Origin: Dysgonomonas sp. 511
GTDB taxonomy: Bacteria > Bacteroidota > Bacteroidia > Bacteroidales > Dysgonomonadaceae
Length of the DNA stretch: 51,121 nucleotides
NCBI RefSeq assembly: GCF_010501105.1
Contig: NZ_QVMQ01000003.1
Span: forward strand, 123,657 to 174,777
Reading direction: 5' to 3'
Below the pieces are notes generated by a model. The model saw only the letters and a program-made list of their open reading frames with translations. It was not told the DNA's origin and searched no databases. The translations under genes and the position numbers were made by a program. Below, piece after piece: positions 36,601 to 45,889 of the stretch (within the stretch, counting starts at the first letter, position 1; each line of letters opens with the position of its first letter).

Positions 36601-39600
36601 TGTCTCTCAATAATGAATTTAACCGTTCCTTATTTGACATATTCATTCGAGACTGAACATTGCGGGCTTCTACTTCTCCTGCAAGCCTATTATATTTTAC
36701 GAAACTACTTTGATTATCCAAGTCATCAAACAGTTGCCAACGATCAGCATAACCATATTGCATTGCGAGTCTATCAAGTTTTTTTCCGTAAAAATTGATA
36801 GGAGCTAAAGAGCGATCACCATTCGGACTTTCAGATAACTGATTAAATAAATCTATAGTACTACCTCCTTTGAATTTAGTATTTGTTATAAACTCAATAC
36901 TGTTTAATATATTGATATAATTATCTTCGAACTGAGAAGGATTTCCTCCCTGCGCAAATCCTTCTATATCTTGTATAGCGTGTTGAATCTCATGCAGCAA
37001 AACATTTCTAAACCCTTCATCAATTGCATTAACATCAAATATCTCATCCGATTGAAATTTACCGTCTTTGTATGCGGGAAGATAAGCTGATAATTCAATA
37101 GTTTTAGACGAAGAATTCCATGAGCCGAGCTCTGTTCTCGTATCAACTATTTTTACGTTTACATCTTTCAAGGATGGATAAGCATTGAATAATGTTTCAT
37201 CAATCAAAGCCTCTTCCAATTTGATGGAGTCTCCGACATCTAAGTCTTTAAATTTCTGAGTTGTTTGACTATCGGAAATTTCATACCTCCATTTACCATC
37301 AGCGCCACGCTCCCATCCAGTCGCAAGCTTTATTGACATATCATCCTTCTCTGCGCTTTCCATCCCCCTTGCAATCTGTAGGTTATCAAGACGGACAGTA
37401 GCCTCTTCTGCTTTATCTAAATTTGAAACACCTTGCTCTCCTATTAATTGAAAGCGGATGTCATTCATATCACTATTGAAATCCCCTTTGTTTTCGGTTG
37501 CAGACTTTATTTGGGTAGAAGCAAATACTACCCATTGATTTGTTGTATAAGCATCCGTCCGTTCAGCCACAGGATCATAGACATTACTTAACATCAATCC
37601 ATCTTTATTGGCTTCTATTGCATTCTCTATTGAATTTAGAACAACATGTCCATCAAAACTGTCATTCATGTTCATAGATTGCGGATTCCTTATATTCAAA
37701 AAAACCTCAATTATTCGTTGTCCACCTTCTTCATCACGTATAGCCCCAAGCTCTAATTCTTCCAATTCCAGAGTCAACCTTTCAGACAAATCCCAATTGC
37801 CATTCCTGTTAGCCTGTTCTATTTGTTTTAATAGTTCCTCTGATTTTTTCTCAACTTCAACAGCATTTCTTATCTGAGTCCTAGCAGCCAAATCAGCATA
37901 CTCTTGAGCTTCATCTACGTTTTCAGTAAAGAAAAATTCGACAGAACTTTGAGCAGATGTATTCTGGCCTAGACGCTCTCTTGAGAAAGTGAAAAAATCT
38001 TGATTAGTTCCATGATACACAACCATAGGCTCACCATTCTCATCCACAACCTTCGATGCAGCTTCCGGGTTATTGATCCAATCACCGAACCAGTTTTTGA
38101 AGTTAGCAGTACGCACTTGCAACCATTGGTTCTCATTTAGTTTAGTTGATTTTCCGTTTGGTGCAAGCATGAATGTACCATTGGCAATAGAACTTTGTTT
38201 TATCTGTTCCATTTCAGATATATCCTGTGCGGAGAATACAGTAGGTTGCATTACATCGACCAATCTTTTTCCTTCCAACAGGTTACGGACAGCCCTTCGT
38301 GTGAAGTCGGATAACGTCATATCCTCGATAGCAACATCCGTTTTGAAACCGAATAACTCCCTGATAGAGTTCCATACATCCTTCACCCACTGCCTTATCT
38401 TTCCTACAATACCTTTGTCTTGTAACCCGTAACTCGTAACTTGTAACTCTCCAAAATCGCCTATCGCCATTGCAAGAGCCTCATCCACCTTAGCCTCATC
38501 AGATAGATCACGATAAGAAGGATTATCGTTTACGCGCTGCCAGTATACCGATTCTTTTACCAGTTCAGCACCACGATTATACAGTTCTGCATTGTTCTCT
38601 TTTACAAAGGAGTTCCACAGGTGTCCGAGCTCATGGATCGGAGTATTGGCATTCATCCGGGTACTGTCAAGCCAAACAGTTCCATCAGGAGTAACGAAGC
38701 CATATACATCACCCACACTAGTACGCATGAATTGAACTTGTTTAGCAGTAGCATTGTCATTGATAACCTCATCCAGTTTTGCATCGAAAGCAGCTTTGTC
38801 TGTAATAATATCACGAGCAAGCCCTGTCTTACGTAATTGAGATATTACTGAGTTAAATATTCGTTCATTGACAGGCTTGAATATATTCTTTGCTGATTGC
38901 AACCTCACGCCATTCACATAAGGCAGGTTAAACTCATTCTTCCAAATAAATACCCTGTGTGGGTTGGAGTTTTGTCCTTCCATGTGAGTTGAAGCATCAT
39001 AACCATAATTCAGTAATGCCTCTTCAACCGCATACTGCCCATCATTTGCGCTATGCTCATCATTGTATATTGCTATCAGATCATTATAAGTATCCATGTT
39101 GCTTCCTGATAGATTATCGACAGGGATACCTAAATCACCTGCTATCTCATTCCACATCTGGATATTGACAGGGGCATCCATATTAAGCACTCTCACATTA
39201 TTGGGAAATGTTATGGTAGTAACTGCACCTTTTTTTACTTTACGATTTTTGCTTGCTGTTTTTCCATTAGCATAGTCCTGTGCTTTGTCCCTGCTTTCTG
39301 TTGTGTAAAATCCTATGCCCTCTCTCCAATTTTGGGTATGGGCGTATGGATCTATTGTAGTTATCTCTCCATCGGGCGATCCGTGAAACAGTTCCTTTCC
39401 TGCATAATCAGAGATATCGAAGTCTGACATTGCATCATTCGCATCCTGTATTTCCTTATACTCTGCAAACGGCTTGATGCGTCTTGTCTCGCTATCCGTC
39501 CATTTTCGGAAAGTATCAATATCTACTGCGGTAATATTACCAAGTCCTTGCCATCCTTTTTCGTAGTTAGACAGATAAGCTCTTTTTGCGGATAACGCAC

Positions 39601-42600
39601 TTTCAAAGCCTAGCATTACCTTATGCTCGTCAAAACTTCCGTCTTGGTTTACCTGATCAATAACGAATACGCGGCTACTCTCTGGATTATTTCCTAAGAA
39701 AACATCAATATGATCTCCGTCTTTTCCCTCAGTACCACGAATATACCCATAAGTATTATTCATGGTAATGCTCCATTCTTTGCCGTTGGCATCCACACCA
39801 CTACGAACAGAGCCTTGCGGTTGTTCTATTGAGATATTGAAACCTTGTATAGTAACCTTACCTTTTTTATAGTTCCCTGCTTCTTTCTGTGCTTCAGTAG
39901 GGTTGGTATCAGTCTCGGCTTCGGCGGCGTCTATCTTCTCTTTAAGAGTTTGCTCTTGTGTATTCTTCTGTATCTGTGTGTCAATAGGGTATAGTAAACC
40001 ATCTGCACCGAGCAGCACATTGTTAGAAAAGGCATCGAATACCTCATACTGTCCGTTTGTGTAAGTATCTTCATCTATTTGCTCAAAGCCCAGATTGCGC
40101 ATATAATCGGCAATCTGCTTAGGTGTAGCTAATTCTTTTCCTTCGGATACATATGGCTGCTCTACAACAGCCGAAACTTCACCCCTGCTATTTCGGGCAA
40201 AGCCAATTAATTTATACCCGATGTTTTCAAATAATAGATTATGGGCATCAATACGGTCAAAGAAGTTTACAACATCATCGCCGGCATATTCAAAATTGTT
40301 TAATTTAAATACAGAATCTGTATCAGGACTGTAAAGAACTTCATTTTCTCCTCCTCGCGAAAATTCTTCTCCTAATACACTCGTATTCTCAATCCACAGT
40401 CCGTTTTCTTTAGCAAACTGCTCTAAGGCTGCTAACTGTTCTTGTTTGCTTCCCTTTCCTCTAACAACTTGTCGTGCCTCTCCTGTTGACGTTTCACGTC
40501 TTCCATTGTACGGGGCTGGTTCTTCCACTCGGCTATCGACTTCTTCGATTTCTCTATGTATTCCTTGTGGAACTCGTTCAGGTATTTCTGTTCTTGATTC
40601 ATCTTCCGGGTTATTTTCTGATCCTAAAGATACAATTTCTTTTTCTCCTGTCAATTGTTCGGTGACACGTTGCTCGATAGGTCGGCTTTGTTGTATGACA
40701 TTTCTCACACCTTCCCAATATGAAAGACGACTGTTCAATTCTTCTATCTGCTGGTTGGCTTTTTGCTTGTTGGCAATATCCGTTGTTATGTCGCCAGTAG
40801 GTTTAGGAGACTTAGCTTTATCAATCTGTTTGCTGATATTACTTATAGTAGCATCCACAACGCCCGATAGCTCGGCAGCATCGCTATAAACTTCATTCAA
40901 AGCACCAATAGTAGTTTCAACAGACACCTGCTCAAACAAAAGACTGCCACTTTCATTTTGTGGAATCTGCTCGATATATGACAAATTGTTTTGTTCACTC
41001 GGAAGCGTTGTAACACTTTGCTCGTTTCTTTGTGCTTTCTGTTCCGATTCTTGACTATTTGTTATTGTTTCTTCTTGTACCGTTTCTTCTTCTGCCAGTC
41101 CTATAATATCGGAAATAGCTACAATATCTCCGTCAATATCCATCATCCCCTGCGGACGTAAGCCGTAAGCATCATTAACCGTACCCTGTACTCTTTCTCC
41201 CTTCTCGTTCCTGTATTGAACCAGAGAGCCGTTGTCTACTCCCTGTATATTGTCTTGGTTTATTATCTGGCGTGGCTGTATCTCTGCACGTTGTCCGTTC
41301 TGGGTATCAACAATAATATAGTTACCTGCTTCGGTTACTTCCGTTATCTGTCCGGTAAATGGAATACCATTATCATAAGCATCAGCGGTAACAACTTCAC
41401 CTACTTCGTAAGGTCGCACCTCTTCGTTCTCCTGTTGAGCGATAATAGGGGCAGCAACTTGCTCTGTTGCTAGGACAATGGCATCTTGTGTAGGAATATT
41501 CTCAGAGATAGATTCTACAAACTTAATAGATACCGGCACACGCTTCCCTTCTACATCGATTATCGTTACCGATTGGTCGGAAAGGTCGCGGTTTATACTT
41601 CCATCTTCATTCTGAACGATATTACCACCTATTACCTGCATAGGATTGTCATAACCACCGATAACGGCAGACATAACAGCGTTCATCTGCGGATTGGTAT
41701 TTTCCTGTACTGCTTGAGTAATTTCTTCCTGAGCTTGCTGTATCTGTTCGGCTTTTGCTCTGTTCATGCCTGAGTATGCAGAATAGGCTGTAACGTATTC
41801 TACTATAGCTCTCTTTGCGTTATCATCTAGCCGTTCATCTTCAATCACTGAAACAAGTTCTTGTCTAAGTGATTCCTCATTGTTACTATCAACCAGATTA
41901 TTGAATGCAAGCGCAGCTTGTTCTGCATCTTCGCCAAAATATTCAGTCAGGTTATTACTAGATTTGTCATAAGCCTGCTTTGCAGCTCTCTTTGCCTGAA
42001 CATCCCTTATCTTCCCTATTCCATATCCTGTTGAGTTAATGGCTGTGAAAGGTATTTGCATAATAGCCACAGCCCCGAATGTCTCCAGATTGCTACGCGG
42101 ATCGAAAAAACCTTCTATCGTCTGTTCGCCCCTCACTATATTGGCCAGATCAGAATATTTTTCTTCCAAATACTCACTAACAGGATTTTGAATACCGGTT
42201 GTTTGGCTTAATCTTCTGGCTGCATTTGTTTTCAGGAAAGCAGGAAGAGGAATGCGAAGCCTTTGGAATAATTTATCGAGAACAATTTCCCCCATCACCT
42301 CGCTCTGATTCTCTATAAAAGGAGACGTTAAAGAAAAGTCTTTGCGATTATCAAACAAGATGTTTCCCTGCGTATCCCTATCAATAGCCTGTCCTTGCAT
42401 TTCTTGATAAGCCATAGCATAACTTGAAGGCGAGAACATTGTTTGCACGGCAGGGCGAACGCTGAGGTCAATAGCCCCTTTTGCCAGGTTACTTACTGTA
42501 CCGCCTATACCGCGTGATAGCAATAGGTTCGCCCCCGTCTTGCCGGCTAACGAAGAAGCACCGCCTTTCACTATGTTCGATGCCGCACCTCCTATCGGCG

Positions 42601-43756
42601 CAGTAAGCATAAAATCCCGCATAAAAGGAAGCGATTCTTTTGTTGTCTGTCCTATATTATACCAACTGCCCGGATCAACACCGGCTGTTATCTGGTCGGC
42701 TATATATTTAGCCTGGACAATTATATTTTCTTCTTTCGATAGCGAGTTGGGGTCTTGCTGATACTTGTCTATAACCTCACTAAGCTTTTTATCGTTATAG
42801 AAGCTTTCAGTAAGTACAGCCAGTTCTTTGATATCCTCATTGGTCATATGCAGCCCTTTTCGGAATCCACCACCTTCCCTGTTTGCCGATAATCTCAATT
42901 TAGCATTCTTCAACAGGTTCGAAGCCTTATCCAATAACGCATCATTTCTATAATTTGTACTCTTCAGTGCAGATGGGCTTATGTTATGTATTTTTGCATA
43001 CTCTTCCCTGTCCTTAGCAGTTGCCTCCTGTATATTATTTATTTGCTGCAACAGTGGGTTTATTTCCGATTCTAACCCCTCTATAAACGTCTTGTGAGCC
43101 TGAGCATACATTCTGCCTTCTTCACCATTTACTATATAGTCTTTTATAAAGGCTTTTTGCTCCGGCGTATTTTCATATTCTGTAAATGGTAAATAGTCAT
43201 TACCAACCCATTTATATTTAGTTACAGCCTGCTTATTTCTATCAAGCCATTCTTTTGCAGCAGGAGGCAGGTCTTTATCTTCAATATCTACATCTTGTCT
43301 TTCAATGTCAGAAGTATTACCTGCTATCTTATATCTGTCTACCGACATATCAAACATAGCCTCTGTGCTTGCAGGCATATTTTGTCTGGTATCCTGTATT
43401 GTTTGAGCAAATGGCCTACCCTGAGCAAAAGGAGTAAGCGAACCGTCCATAACAACAGGGTTAGTCCTATCACCAACTCGTGGCAAAGGTTTTAATGAAG
43501 GTATGAAATCCGAAGTTCCATCCTTAAATGTGGTAAATATTCCTGCTAGCCCATCGCTAGGCTGTTGTACAGGAGTTTCTCCGGCCGGAGTATCGTTTTG
43601 CTTTGAAATATTCGATTCTCGTGGAGTTGATACAGTGTTTTGTAGATAATATGGTGTATTATCTATCAGTTTTGCATCCTTTCTGCTTTTCTTAAAAGCA
43701 TCTACCTTATCATCGGGTATATTATATTTCTTTCCGTTACTTTCGTATATTGGCAT
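33635..43756 (-). CDS. Giant polyvalent protein (3,373 aa) with kinase-, ADP-ribosyltransferase- and zincin-like domains
   Basis: Multi-enzyme protein probably carried in the virion and injected with the DNA. Segments in order: helical and hydrophobic N-terminal part (about 1-700); SH3/Tudor-like unit (about 785-835); kinase-like unit (about 1095-1265, VFKLNNFEYAGDD and YPIDTQI); inorganic-pyrophosphatase-like unit (about 1298-1435, YGYIRGTEGKDGDHIDVFLG); ADP-ribosyltransferase-like unit (about 1452-1615, ELFHGSPDGE then GIGFYTT); zincin 1 HELGH (1708-1712); second ADP-ribosyltransferase-like unit (about 1900-2100, VVYHGTNQ); zincin 2 HEIQH (2255-2259); and a long C-terminal region (about 2440-3373) resembling the large polyvalent-protein-associated type, with a hydrophobic stretch 3027-3052. 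IRFQ follows the second transferase and recurs at 2411-2414. All frames are intact over 10 kb. Confidence 0.88.
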   Translation of the reverse strand: MPIYESNGKKYNIPDDKVDAFKKSRKDAKLIDNTPYYLQNTVSTPRESNISKQNDTPAGETPVQQPSDGLAGIFTTFKDGTSDFIPSLKPLPRVGDRTNPVVMDGSLTPFAQGRPFAQTIQDTRQNMPASTEAMFDMSVDRYKIAGNTSDIERQDVDIEDKDLPPAAKEWLDRNKQAVTKYKWVGNDYLPFTEYENTPEQKAFIKDYIVNGEEGRMYAQAHKTFIEGLESEINPLLQQINNIQEATAKDREEYAKIHNISPSALKSTNYRNDALLDKASNLLKNAKLRLSANREGGGFRKGLHMTNEDIKELAVLTESFYNDKKLSEVIDKYQQDPNSLSKEENIIVQAKYIADQITAGVDPGSWYNIGQTTKESLPFMRDFMLTAPIGGAASNIVKGGASSLAGKTGANLLLSRGIGGTVSNLAKGAIDLSVRPAVQTMFSPSSYAMAYQEMQGQAIDRDTQGNILFDNRKDFSLTSPFIENQSEVMGEIVLDKLFQRLRIPLPAFLKTNAARRLSQTTGIQNPVSEYLEEKYSDLANIVRGEQTIEGFFDPRSNLETFGAVAIMQIPFTAINSTGYGIGKIRDVQAKRAAKQAYDKSSNNLTEYFGEDAEQAALAFNNLVDSNNEESLRQELVSVIEDERLDDNAKRAIVEYVTAYSAYSGMNRAKAEQIQQAQEEITQAVQENTNPQMNAVMSAVIGGYDNPMQVIGGNIVQNEDGSINRDLSDQSVTIIDVEGKRVPVSIKFVESISENIPTQDAIVLATEQVAAPIIAQQENEEVRPYEVGEVVTADAYDNGIPFTGQITEVTEAGNYIIVDTQNGQRAEIQPRQIINQDNIQGVDNGSLVQYRNEKGERVQGTVNDAYGLRPQGMMDIDGDIVAISDIIGLAEEETVQEETITNSQESEQKAQRNEQSVTTLPSEQNNLSYIEQIPQNESGSLLFEQVSVETTIGALNEVYSDAAELSGVVDATISNISKQIDKAKSPKPTGDITTDIANKQKANQQIEELNSRLSYWEGVRNVIQQSRPIEQRVTEQLTGEKEIVSLGSENNPEDESRTEIPERVPQGIHREIEEVDSRVEEPAPYNGRRETSTGEARQVVRGKGSKQEQLAALEQFAKENGLWIENTSVLGEEFSRGGENEVLYSPDTDSVFKLNNFEYAGDDVVNFFDRIDAHNLLFENIGYKLIGFARNSRGEVSAVVEQPYVSEGKELATPKQIADYMRNLGFEQIDEDTYTNGQYEVFDAFSNNVLLGADGLLYPIDTQIQKNTQEQTLKEKIDAAEAETDTNPTEAQKEAGNYKKGKVTIQGFNISIEQPQGSVRSGVDANGKEWSITMNNTYGYIRGTEGKDGDHIDVFLGNNPESSRVFVIDQVNQDGSFDEHKVMLGFESALSAKRAYLSNYEKGWQGLGNITAVDIDTFRKWTDSETRRIKPFAEYKEIQDANDAMSDFDISDYAGKELFHGSPDGEITTIDPYAHTQNWREGIGFYTTESRDKAQDYANGKTASKNRKVKKGAVTTITFPNNVRVLNMDAPVNIQMWNEIAGDLGIPVDNLSGSNMDTYNDLIAIYNDEHSANDGQYAVEEALLNYGYDASTHMEGQNSNPHRVFIWKNEFNLPYVNGVRLQSAKNIFKPVNERIFNSVISQLRKTGLARDIITDKAAFDAKLDEVINDNATAKQVQFMRTSVGDVYGFVTPDGTVWLDSTRMNANTPIHELGHLWNSFVKENNAELYNRGAELVKESVYWQRVNDNPSYRDLSDEAKVDEALAMAIGDFGELQVTSYGLQDKGIVGKIRQWVKDVWNSIRELFGFKTDVAIEDMTLSDFTRRAVRNLLEGKRLVDVMQPTVFSAQDISEMEQIKQSSIANGTFMLAPNGKSTKLNENQWLQVRTANFKNWFGDWINNPEAASKVVDENGEPMVVYHGTNQDFFTFSRERLGQNTSAQSSVEFFFTENVDEAQEYADLAARTQIRNAVEVEKKSEELLKQIEQANRNGNWDLSERLTLELEELELGAIRDEEGGQRIIEVFLNIRNPQSMNMNDSFDGHVVLNSIENAIEANKDGLMLSNVYDPVAERTDAYTTNQWVVFASTQIKSATENKGDFNSDMNDIRFQLIGEQGVSNLDKAEEATVRLDNLQIARGMESAEKDDMSIKLATGWERGADGKWRYEISDSQTTQKFKDLDVGDSIKLEEALIDETLFNAYPSLKDVNVKIVDTRTELGSWNSSSKTIELSAYLPAYKDGKFQSDEIFDVNAIDEGFRNVLLHEIQHAIQDIEGFAQGGNPSQFEDNYINILNSIEFITNTKFKGGSTIDLFNQLSESPNGDRSLAPINFYGKKLDRLAMQYGYADRWQLFDDLDNQSSFVKYNRLAGEVEARNVQSRMNMSNKERLNSLLRDTEDVSRNDQIFIYDSLGARESLDANIRFQSANDVADAANSAMTEDVRNQLDIELKRFRSRLREQWEDRYLPVKVFLDTLRKNGVDVSEHNDHYKQATHINGKVDAQLEHYNKTFQKPLNKAISDLEKAGFDYREIENYAILKHGLERNKWMRQDAINKYKEQHPDATKEQISRFEAKLPDDYSGITAVQKEVGMSAEEFIAEFENKAGKKLTDNFWKRVKDATKFSINKQLEGGLIDKKTFDDLVNRYDYYIPLRGHDAETAEDRWDYTSMGTYFVAPLVKAKGRKTRSESPFAYIFSMAQSSINSANRNWLNQTMLRLARKDTTGLMGVSQSWYVMDGMSADGVPTYTVQSPTFSENAEQYRENIEEFEERMQKLAEQGFAYPSGSKLDIGGMFIKRNQADQHEVHVWQNGKEYTVYINANPAVARAINGTNAKDLHKDLRFIAKVSRQMAANFTTRNPIFVATNFSRDYIFASSILPVKEDARYAVQFQRNIPRSAGALQRYIRGKADLTKKQDQYVIEYIMNGAKTGFSHIVELDTIQKRIEREIKNGESKNVFRSFLDILEGCNEFAENLSRLSVYITSREQGRSITQSISDAKEVTVNFNRSGAGGYGAAWFRSLYLFVNAGIQALSNFAKVAQKNKGKTAMLISGYAMTGFLMPMLTVLIGGDDGLDEYMKLSDWERQNNLCLYTGNGFIKIPLPHELRVFHAMGDNIYQAAFGKKDAIESFLDVLLGFSDLIPANPMGAVQGSWADIMPDATKPFFQLAANKNFTGGRITNEWADENKPGYLRVRTNKKGEAYAPAFLVKLAESLDNITGGDGVEKGLISFNPDEVNHILRGYFGGLYTIGTQVVTIGDKIYELSDTGEFKLKVRETPLKTFYTSADDLQTTSSGLNSKYFKISDDMQETRRKIKGYQEQTLSGDLTTEEFAAKINTFAPDIEKYKRLYPYMKQIKKYESALKDLDGEEQKEAERIIADMKKQVIEINSIK
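38422..38449. repeat. Four 7-bp tandem repeats inside the giant gene
   Basis: GTAACCC, GTAACTC, GTAACTT, GTAACTC (plus strand), period 7 bp, inside the zincin 1 to transferase 2 linker (about residues 1770-1780). The period is not a multiple of three, so each repeat shifts frame. Such heptamers often form by slippage. Confidence 0.7.
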
Positions 43757-43768
43757 AATAATAAGCTT

Positions 43769-45175
43769 TTATGGCATTGCAAACTTTCCCCATTCGTCCG
43801 CTTCATTCGGATTCAACTCTGACGGATCACCCTGAGTCCACTCCTGAGGATTATTTTCTAAAAAATTGTAATACGAAGGGCTCCATGTTCCAACTTGAGA
43901 TACCGGTATCTGTTCAGTAGCATTAGTGTAGCCACTGTCATATATCTCTTTTGCGTAAGCTGCTGCTATCTCATCATCCTTTGCGTAAGTAGTTTTACCT
44001 GATCCAGTAAACCTATCAGGACGGCTCAATACTAAATGTGGATGTCTGTCGAAGAAAGAAGGATCTGCTTTCGCTGCACGGGCATAGCTGCTTGCTTCAT
44101 CTTTCGTGAGGGTAAACACCTTGACTTTCTCTCCCAATTCGTTTGTTGTAGCATTAGAATCATTCGGATTGGCTGCTATCATCAACTGCAATCCATTCTT
44201 TCCACCGCCCATATTTATATTTCGCACATAGGCAGATGTCCGGTTTTGCGAATCTTTTACTCTAGCCCATGCTATACCCTCATTGGCTTTATTATGGCGT
44301 GCTGTTTCTTTCAGCCTGTCTTCTGCAATACCGTTTTGTTTTTCCCATTGCGCTATTTTTGCTTCCCTGTCAGCATCCTGTTTTGCCTTATCCTGTGCAA
44401 GCTTATCATAGGCATAGCGTTGTTTGTCTTCAAATTGAGCCTGCGCCTGATCCATTTTTTGTTTCGCAGCCAGAACACCCTGTACACCCTTTCTGCCATT
44501 ATTATAATCATCCAGTGCCTTTTGGAAATCTTTTATTCTTGCTTGGAATAGTCCGTCATTATATCGTTGCGACAATTGCAGATACCTGTTTTGTTCTTCT
44601 TTTCCTTGTGCTGTTACTTTAGGAAGGGCGAAATCATTGCGTTCTCTCATATGCGCCCCCTTTCCGGCACTAATCATTTGAGAGAGCATACTTAATCCGT
44701 CTGCAATTCCAGCAATAGTTCGCCTGTTCCTCAATTTCTTTTCATCGGGAGCAGCCGGCTTTGCCATTGTAGATTCATAGTAGCGTTGTAATATATTTCC
44801 CCCACTACTCGGATCAAAAGGAGCGGAAAAATTTGTTATCGCTTCGGGAGAGTAGTATTTAAGCAAGTGTTCATACTCGCCATCATTCAACCCCTGCGGT
44901 TTGTTCGGGTACTTCACTTCTGGTAATGCTGCCGATTGTAGTGGTTGCTTAATCTCTACCTTAGCCGGGTCTACAGATATATCGGGAGCATTAACCATAG
45001 TCGACGCCTTACCTATTGTTTGTTGCAAAGGTTGTTCGTTATTCTGCTCACTAGCATTAGCTGCATGCATGCCCGAAGTATCTATTACCTCTTCCTGTAA
45101 ATCCTGATCATTGGTAGGCAGGAATGAATTTACACCCTTTTTGCGCTTGCCTAGTATATTATCTAGTATCGACAT
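43769..45175 (-). CDS. Putative internal virion/ejection protein
   Basis: 468 aa, hydrophilic, long coiled-coil-prone middle (about 175-290: FQKALDDYNNGRKGVQGVLA, KMDQAQAQFEDKQRYAYDKL, AKQDADREAKIAQWEKQNGI). The N-terminal part has low-complexity Asn/Gln stretches. It lies between a glycine-zipper protein and the giant polyvalent protein, like the run of internal core proteins in T7-like and P22-like phages that leave with the DNA. It starts 11 nt after the glycine-zipper gene. No family is recognised. Confidence 0.65.
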   Translation of the reverse strand: MSILDNILGKRKKGVNSFLPTNDQDLQEEVIDTSGMHAANASEQNNEQPLQQTIGKASTMVNAPDISVDPAKVEIKQPLQSAALPEVKYPNKPQGLNDGEYEHLLKYYSPEAITNFSAPFDPSSGGNILQRYYESTMAKPAAPDEKKLRNRRTIAGIADGLSMLSQMISAGKGAHMRERNDFALPKVTAQGKEEQNRYLQLSQRYNDGLFQARIKDFQKALDDYNNGRKGVQGVLAAKQKMDQAQAQFEDKQRYAYDKLAQDKAKQDADREAKIAQWEKQNGIAEDRLKETARHNKANEGIAWARVKDSQNRTSAYVRNINMGGGKNGLQLMIAANPNDSNATTNELGEKVKVFTLTKDEASSYARAAKADPSFFDRHPHLVLSRPDRFTGSGKTTYAKDDEIAAAYAKEIYDSGYTNATEQIPVSQVGTWSPSYYNFLENNPQEWTQGDPSELNPNEADEWGKFAMP

Positions 45176-45186
45176 ATTTATTCTGT

Positions 45187-45693
45187 TTAGAATAATCCTT
45201 CTACAATATTCCCTACCGATCCGCCGAGCAAATTCAATCCTGTATTCATCAGGTTCTCGTACGATTGCGCTTTTTGCCCCATCATCCCCATACGTTGATT
45301 GGCTATATTCTCCCGGCGATTCAGATAACGATTAGTTACCTGATCTTTCCATTGTTGCCCCATTGCCCCTATATTCGAGAATGTATCGGATATCGCCTTG
45401 TTCGATTGTTCTTTTGCTACAGCCTGCTGTTCCGGCGTAGCACCTGTTACAACAGCCATATTCTCCGATCGCTTATTATTCTTACTTAGATTATCTCTAA
45501 GTTGCTTCATCAGATTTTGAGTATCGGCTCTCTGCGTGTAATCAGACAGGGCGTTTGCGTTATAATAAGCTGTATTCTCGGCATCTTGCGTGTTGAGGTA
45601 TTGGTTCATTTTCCGGCGTTGCTTCCCCGCCTTGTTACCACCGAAAATAGATCCTGCCAACCCTAAACCTGCCCCTATTGCTGCTCCTATCAT
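45187..45693 (-). CDS. Putative DNA-ejection protein with glycine-zipper helices
   Basis: 168 aa. Residues 1-25 (MIGAAIGAGLGLAGSIFGG) form a GxxxG-type membrane helix, and the C-terminus (TGLNLLGGSVGNIVEGL) is a second amphipathic or membrane helix. The middle is a Gln/Asn-rich helical rod (LMKQLRDNLSKNNKRSENMA). This layout matches small ejection proteins such as T7 gp14 or P22 gp7, which insert in the host envelope to make a DNA channel. First gene of the leftward operon that starts at copy 2 of the 37-bp module. Confidence 0.7.
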   Translation of the reverse strand: MIGAAIGAGLGLAGSIFGGNKAGKQRRKMNQYLNTQDAENTAYYNANALSDYTQRADTQNLMKQLRDNLSKNNKRSENMAVVTGATPEQQAVAKEQSNKAISDTFSNIGAMGQQWKDQVTNRYLNRRENIANQRMGMMGQKAQSYENLMNTGLNLLGGSVGNIVEGLF

Positions 45694-45749
45694 ATACTAT
45701 TGTTTACTAGATTAATAGATTATTTAGGTCACACGAACCTGTTATCCCA

Positions 45750-45861
45750 CAAATAAAATACTTAGAGAGCTCTTAGGCTGTTGTAGATGAAAAAACTATC
45801 GGGGTGGTCGAAAAGAATTTAAAGCATTTAGAGTTAAAGTGCTGGCTCTAATCTACATTTG
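45750..45861. promoter_or_regulatory. Divergent promoter module, copy 2
   Basis: 37-bp element at 45779-45815. The leftward box CAAATAAA (45750-45757; TTTATTTG on the minus strand) is 21 nt from it. The rightward box TACATTTG (45854-45861) is 38 nt from it. Spacings are identical to copy 1. It drives the ejection-giant-portal operon leftward and the putative small-terminase operon rightward. Confidence 0.72.
45779..45815. repeat. 37-bp direct repeat, copy 2
   Basis: Same orientation and sequence as 29408-29444, 16.4 kb away. In the plus direction both copies can be read as an open frame (VVDEKTIGVVEK), but the continuation is different and soon ends, so a coding reason is unlikely. Confidence 0.92.
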
Positions 45862-45889
45862 TAAAACTTTGTAAATAAACAGACGAATC

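Noticed and set aside
36964..37146. Many 60-190-aa open frames antisense to or within the giant gene and other long genes
   Set aside because: They lie wholly inside strong coding genes, lack protein-like composition and have no start context; they are shadows.
38422..38449. Possible CRISPR-like array of short repeats
   Set aside because: Units are 7 bp with no spacers, inside an open frame; no array of 25-40 bp repeats with spacers is present anywhere in the window.
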